DNA of 8,787 bases, taken from Chloroflexota bacterium. Lineage in GTDB: Bacteria; Chloroflexota; Anaerolineae; Aggregatilineales; UBA2796. A program made the position numbers and the translations under genes. The stretch spans positions 1 to 8,787 of the forward strand of contig JAGHYP010000110.1 of NCBI GenBank assembly GCA_017743585.1, in the 5' to 3' direction. Every line of letters begins with the position of its first letter. Position 1 is the first letter of the stretch. Of the stretch, positions 6,283-8,787 are shown piece after piece. Under the pieces are notes generated by a model. That model ran no database searches. It was not told the DNA's origin and saw nothing but the letters and a program-made list of their open reading frames with translations.

Positions 6283-6301
6283 GCAATTCAAGCGGAATTG
6301 C
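6283..6301. repeat. 7-5-7 inverted repeat, possible operator
   Basis: GCAATTC and GAATTGC form a perfect 7-bp inverted repeat around AAGCG, in the centre of the divergent intergenic region. Its AT-rich arms stand out in GC-rich DNA and its 12-bp centre-to-centre spacing suits a dimeric DNA-binding protein. No regulator gene is adjacent. The rest of the 286-bp region (6150-6435) shows no gene. Confidence 0.4.
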
Positions 6302-6373
6302 TGATTGGGTCAGCCGAGCCGCTCGGCCGTAATTCGGTCGGCACGCCAGCGAAGGCACAGCGCCCGAATAGGC

Positions 6374-6379
6374 TATATT
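6374..6379 (+). promoter_or_regulatory. Candidate -10 element for the EVE-nuclease gene
   Basis: TATATT lies in a short AT-rich island 56 bp before ATG 6436. No convincing -35 is present at 16-18 bp. The Shine-Dalgarno AAAGGAG (6416-6422) is 13 nt from the ATG, longer than usual. Confidence 0.3.
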
Positions 6380-6435
6380 TATTCACGTAGATTTCGCGTA
6401 GAAGAGATCAGCTGGAAAGGAGCACGCTTCAGCGG

Positions 6436-7485
6436 ATGGCATATTACCTCGTCCTGCTCTCGCCGAGCGCGTATGAATCGTTCGCAGGCAGCCTGACCTT
6501 CCCCGCTGGACGCGCCTCGGCGCTGGCGGCCCTGCAGCGCGGCGATTGTTTGATCGCCTATCTCCCCGCGCTCGCGCGCTGGATCGGCGTCTTGGAAGTG
6601 CAGGCGGTACACGGCCGGCAAGTGCGCGTCCAGCCGACGGTCTGGCTATCGCTCGCGCAGGGCGTGCCGCTCGCGCACAATCGGTTGTGGAACGCGCTCA
6701 GCTTCACGCGCTCGCGCGATCCGAGCATGGCGACCGCCATCCCGACGCTGCGCACCACGCTCACGCCCCTCAGCAACGCCGACGGCGCGCTCCTCGCCTC
6801 TTTCCTGCGCGCCCATGCCGAGTCAGGGCAGGAGACGCCTTACGATCAAGCGGCTTATCAGGCGCTCCTAGCGCGCCGCCTGACGCGCAACGACGGAAGC
6901 AACCTGATTGTTGCCATGCCTGACCTGCACGACATGCACATTGAGGATTTGTTCTATAGCAACATTGAAGGTCGCGAGACAGTCCGCGTGCAGGCGCTGC
7001 TGGCAGAGGCGGGCGCTAAGATGGGCTACGCGATCTGGATTCCGCACGAAGATCGCCCGGTCGTCTTCCGCGAATGGCGCGCGAAACGCCGTCCGATGCT
7101 CGACTCGCTCGACGGGCTCAACCTAGACCTGCTGACGCGCGAGACCCTCGAGCGCTTCGACATGCTCTGGCTGCAGGACTCTCAAATCGCGCGCGCATTT
7201 GAGATCGAACACAGCTACTCGATCTATCTCGGTCTGTTGCGCATCGCAGATCTCTTCAGCCTTCAGCCGCAAGCCGCGACTCGCGTTCACCTCGTGGCGC
7301 CCGACTCGCGCCGCGAGCGCATTTTCCAAGAGATCGCGCGCCCTTGTTTCAGCCTGATGCAGCCCGCCCCGCTGCGCGAGCTGGTCACTTACCTCTCCTA
7401 CGAGGCTGTGCGCGATTTCGCCGCGCAGCCCCTGCAGCCATTCGGCGCCGATAGGCTAGACGCCTTCGCCGAGGCAGTGGACTGA
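6436..7485 (+). CDS. EVE/PUA-like domain fused to PD-(D/E)XK-like nuclease domain
   Basis: It encodes 349 aa in two parts. Residues 1 to about 95 resemble an EVE/PUA-like fold: Y-Y-L-V-L-L-S at the start, then G36-D37-x-L-x-x-Y42-L and R48-W-x-G-V-L-E-V55, the strand order seen in EVE proteins, which in several systems read modified bases. Residues about 165-335 resemble a restriction-endonuclease-like domain: E-G-R-E181-T-V-R-V-Q at the first helix, F-D242-M-L-W-L, then F-E256-I-E258-H with S-I-Y-L-G-L-L-R, and V-A-P-D290-S-R-R. The D242...E256-x-E258 arrangement parallels BamHI (D94, E111, E113), which lacks the usual lysine. The predicted role is therefore a DNA nuclease, possibly modification-dependent, but substrate and activity are inferred. 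No methyltransferase is nearby. There is no signal peptide. ATG 6436 is the only reasonable start. The C-terminal domain is the firmer call and the EVE call is moderate. Confidence 0.75.
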   Translation: MAYYLVLLSPSAYESFAGSLTFPAGRASALAALQRGDCLIAYLPALARWIGVLEVQAVHGRQVRVQPTVWLSLAQGVPLAHNRLWNALSFTRSRDPSMATAIPTLRTTLTPLSNADGALLASFLRAHAESGQETPYDQAAYQALLARRLTRNDGSNLIVAMPDLHDMHIEDLFYSNIEGRETVRVQALLAEAGAKMGYAIWIPHEDRPVVFREWRAKRRPMLDSLDGLNLDLLTRETLERFDMLWLQDSQIARAFEIEHSYSIYLGLLRIADLFSLQPQAATRVHLVAPDSRRERIFQEIARPCFSLMQPAPLRELVTYLSYEAVRDFAAQPLQPFGADRLDAFAEAVD

Positions 7486-7489
7486 TTCA

Positions 7490-7521
7490 GCTCGCGCGCT
7501 GATCAGCCGGCTGGCGCGAGC
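7490..7521. repeat. Inverted repeat at the convergent gene junction
   Basis: GCTCGCGC (7490-7497) and GCGCGAGC (7514-7521) are perfect 8-bp complements around a 16-nt loop that itself contains the palindromes GCTGATCAGC and AGCCGGCT. It lies between two convergent stops (7485 plus, 7503 minus) and overlaps the last codons of the minus-strand gene. It could slow transcription from both sides, but neither side has a T-tract, so a standard intrinsic terminator is not claimed. Confidence 0.4.
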
Positions 7522-7766
7522 AGGCGCACCAGCAGCAGCGCCGCCCCTAGCAAGCAGGCGCCGAGCGCACTCATCACGATCAGCGGGCAGCCGACTCGGA
7601 AGAAGCGCTGCATGCCGAGCGCGTCGCCGAGGCTCTCTGCCACGACGCTGAGCGCCTCGAGCGCCGTGGTCGCGCGCAGCAGGAGCGGCGTGATCGCCGC
7701 CGTGACCAGCAGGCCGAGCGCGCCGACGCCCGCCAAGACTAAGAAGAGAACAGGCGGACTCTCCAT
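7503..7766 (-). CDS. Small two-helix membrane protein
   Basis: It encodes 87 aa and I do not recognise the family. Two hydrophobic segments (about residues 7-29 and 60-83) are joined by a loop with a few charged residues (A-L-E-A-L-S-V-V-A-E-S-L-G-D-A-L-G-M-Q-R). It looks like a hairpin integral membrane protein with both ends on the same side. ATG 7766 has AGGAGAG 7 nt upstream, which selects this frame over an ATG at 7773 in another frame that abuts the same Shine-Dalgarno. It lies 56 bp downstream of the STAS-like gene on the same strand and may share its transcript. Confidence 0.65.
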   Translation of the reverse strand: MESPPVLFLVLAGVGALGLLVTAAITPLLLRATTALEALSVVAESLGDALGMQRFFRVGCPLIVMSALGACLLGAALLLVRLLAPAG

Positions 7767-7794
7767 CGCTCATCTCTCCTGCTCAATTGCTCAA

Positions 7795-7812
7795 CCGCTG
7801 GCGGATCAGCGG
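7795..7812. repeat. Short GC-rich stem-loop between two minus-strand genes
   Basis: CCGCTG and CAGCGG pair perfectly around a 6-nt loop in the 56-bp gap between the STAS-like gene and the small membrane protein gene. On the minus strand it is followed by the tandem TTGAGCAATTGAGCA and not by a T-tract, so it is more likely an mRNA processing or attenuation element than a terminator. Confidence 0.3.
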
Positions 7813-7822
7813 CGCGAAGCCT

Positions 7823-8206
7823 CTACAGGCTGTGAATGCGGGCAACCTCGCGCAGGAAGCGCGCCCCTTCCTCAACATCGCCAAAAGGCGTGTAGCGCAA
7901 GTTGAAAAGCTTAGCGAGAACTTTCAGAGCGAAGTGAACAGTAGGCTTGCTGCCAACCACCACAACGTAGCCGAATCGAGGATGCTGCAGCAAATCCGCT
8001 AGCGCCTTGAGCTCAGAGAGGGCAAAGCCGCTCGTCTTCCCGATTGAGCGCACGTCTGAGATGAAGTGAACCTGCCGCTCAGCGTTATCGAGGAAGCCAA
8101 TGTATGTGGCGATGGCTTCCTCGGCTTCAGCGCGCGTGATATCGCCCACAAACGTTGAGAGGACGATTGGAGTTTCAGGATCGTACCATTCGATGCGAAC
8201 AGGCAT
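7823..8206 (-). CDS. SpoIIAA/STAS-like domain protein
   Basis: This is a 127-aa single-domain cytoplasmic protein. It opens with V-R-I-E-W-Y-D-P-E-T-P-I-V-L-S-T-F-V-G-D-I-T, then a helix (A-E-A-E-E-A-I-A), a strand V-H-F-I-S-D-V-R-S, a second helix, a strand Y-V-V-V-V-G, and a C-terminal helix after V-E-E-G-A. This alternating pattern and length fit SpoIIAA-like (STAS/SEC14-type) proteins common as small orphan genes in Chloroflexota. Their partners are largely unknown. The Ser phosphorylated in SpoIIAA is not clearly identifiable. A longer reading from 8242 adds 12 residues, but the Shine-Dalgarno AGGAG at 8218-8214, 7 nt before ATG 8206, favours the shorter form. Confidence 0.7.
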   Translation of the reverse strand: MPVRIEWYDPETPIVLSTFVGDITRAEAEEAIATYIGFLDNAERQVHFISDVRSIGKTSGFALSELKALADLLQHPRFGYVVVVGSKPTVHFALKVLAKLFNLRYTPFGDVEEGARFLREVARIHSL

Positions 8207-8213
8207 CGCGCAG

Positions 8214-8218
8214 CTCCT
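8214..8218 (-). promoter_or_regulatory. Ribosome binding site fixing the STAS-like start
   Basis: AGGAG on the minus strand lies 7 nt upstream of ATG 8206. It would be internal to the longer reading from 8242, so 8206 is preferred. Confidence 0.6.
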
Positions 8219-8356
8219 CACGAGGGATAGGCGCTCAGCCAAAAGCGCAGCGCATCTTCAATTCTTGCTCGGCGTTTTCGCTCAGCACAAGGTTAACTCC
8301 GCTCTCGCCTGGGCGCAAGCTGAGCGTCGCGCTCGGTGAGTCAGCCCGAGCTGAGA

Positions 8357-8395
8357 GAAAAACAGTTGCCGCGACGCGCTGCATGTCGCGGCAAC
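8357..8395 (-). terminator. Rho-independent terminator of the SH3-like gene
   Basis: GTTGCCGCGAC and GTCGCGGCAAC (8365-8375, 8385-8395) form a perfect 11-bp stem with a 9-nt loop. On the minus strand it is followed by TGTTTTTCT. The stem begins 26 nt after the stop codon at 8422. This is the clearest intrinsic terminator in the window and separates the secreted protein from the STAS-like gene. Confidence 0.88.
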
Positions 8396-8421
8396 ATAGA
8401 CGAAAGCGTGAGATATGTGCG

Positions 8422-8787
8422 CTAGTTGACCACTTGCGTTGGCAGCGGCGCGCCGCGCCAGACATCGTCAGGATTCGGCACGAGCGTTTCGATCGGCACC
8501 CAGTAGGTCTTGCAGGCGAGGACGATCTTGTAGAAGCTGCGCGTGCTATCCACGCCTAACACCCAGAAGGTCTTGCCGGCTTCCACCACGAAGGTGCTAG
8601 TGGCGTCCTTGCGCGGCGCCCAGTAGAGCGGCGTGGTGCGCACCAACAAGCCCTGTGCTAGCCCAATGAGCGCTGGTCCGCACGGCACGCCAGGATTAAC
8701 TGTTGCTGTTGGCATCACGAGCGTTGGAGTTGGCGTGGGCGTGCTTGGTGCTGGCGTGTTAGTTGGCACGGGCGTGTCACTCGGCAC
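8422..8787 (-). CDS. Secreted or surface SH3-like domain protein, 5' end missing
   Basis: The frame is open to the window edge, so only the C-terminal 121 residues are seen. The first codon in view is GTG but is probably internal. Residues 1-32 are a Thr/Pro/Ser stalk (T-P-V-P-T-N-T-P..., T-P-T-P-T-P-T), the spacer typical of exported Chloroflexota proteins. After it, C36-G-P and a bacterial SH3-like fold follow: L-L-V-R-T-T-P-L at the first strand, then F-W-V-L-G-V-D, F-Y-K-I-V and Y-W-V-P near the end. C36 and C92 could form a disulfide, consistent with export. The upstream part probably holds a signal peptide or membrane helix and perhaps another domain. Its function, probably binding a cell-wall or surface ligand, cannot be told from here. 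Confidence 0.75.
   Translation of the reverse strand: MPSDTPVPTNTPAPSTPTPTPTLVMPTATVNPGVPCGPALIGLAQGLLVRTTPLYWAPRKDATSTFVVEAGKTFWVLGVDSTRSFYKIVLACKTYWVPIETLVPNPDDVWRGAPLPTQVVN

Noticed and set aside
7456..7773. 105-codon minus-strand frame starting at 7773
   Set aside because: Its start directly abuts the Shine-Dalgarno and its product is Arg/Gly/Ala-rich. The alternative frame from 7766 gives a coherent two-helix membrane protein with correct spacing.
8235..8465. Minus-strand 76-codon frame between the SH3-like and STAS-like genes
   Set aside because: It runs across the end of the SH3-like gene and through the intrinsic terminator stem, and has no ribosome binding site.
8710..8787. Repetitive Thr-Pro codons as a possible DNA repeat or CRISPR-like element
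   Set aside because: The repetition is coding-level, from a Thr/Pro stalk, with irregular units and no spacers.

Overview
The window looks like chromosomal DNA from a GC-rich member of the Chloroflexota (Anaerolineae/Chloroflexia-like). This is inferred from protein character, since there is no rRNA or marker gene here. The malate dehydrogenase resembles the Chloroflexus enzyme almost end to end. The secreted protein at the right edge has the Thr-Pro stalk typical of this phylum. Several small proteins (a SpoIIAA/STAS-like protein, an HHH domain on a membrane anchor) are of types common there. Coding density is high. I see no tRNA, rRNA, CRISPR array, insertion sequence or prophage gene.

Left part, plus strand (1-4532). 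A two-helix membrane protein with a C-terminal helix-hairpin-helix domain (56-778) is followed by malate dehydrogenase (856-1803). A 273-bp gap with a perfect DnaA-box 9-mer and a -10-like TATACT leads into a tight three-gene cluster: a DprE1-type FAD oxidase (2077-3411), a DprE2-type short-chain reductase (3422-4156) and a small lipoprotein (4158-4532). DprE1 and DprE2 together epimerise the 2'-OH of a lipid-linked pentose by oxidation then reduction, so this cluster probably makes a cell-envelope sugar donor. The actual polyprenyl sugar is unknown here.

Middle, minus strand (4540-6149). A bacterioferritin-like diiron protein ends 7 bp from the lipoprotein stop. It has its own promoter candidate. 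Upstream of it lie two unrecognised genes that overlap by 4 bp (6149-5748, then 5751-5140), a translationally coupled pair.

Right part (6150-8787). A 286-bp divergent region holds a 7-5-7 inverted repeat and -10-like elements on both strands. It drives a plus-strand gene (6436-7485) that appears to fuse an EVE/PUA-like N-terminal domain to a PD-(D/E)XK-like nuclease domain with a BamHI-style D...ExE motif. This is the best candidate here for an uncharacterised function, possibly a modification-dependent nuclease. Convergent to it are a two-helix small membrane protein (7766-7503) and an upstream STAS-like protein (8206-7823). A clear intrinsic terminator (8357-8395, minus) ends the partial secreted SH3-like protein at the edge (8787-8422).

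Three points deserve a second look: a six-residue insertion in the substrate-specificity loop of malate dehydrogenase, Ala in place of the benzothiazinone-target Cys in the DprE1 homologue, and the EVE-nuclease fusion. I did not find convincing evidence of a complete new multi-gene system.
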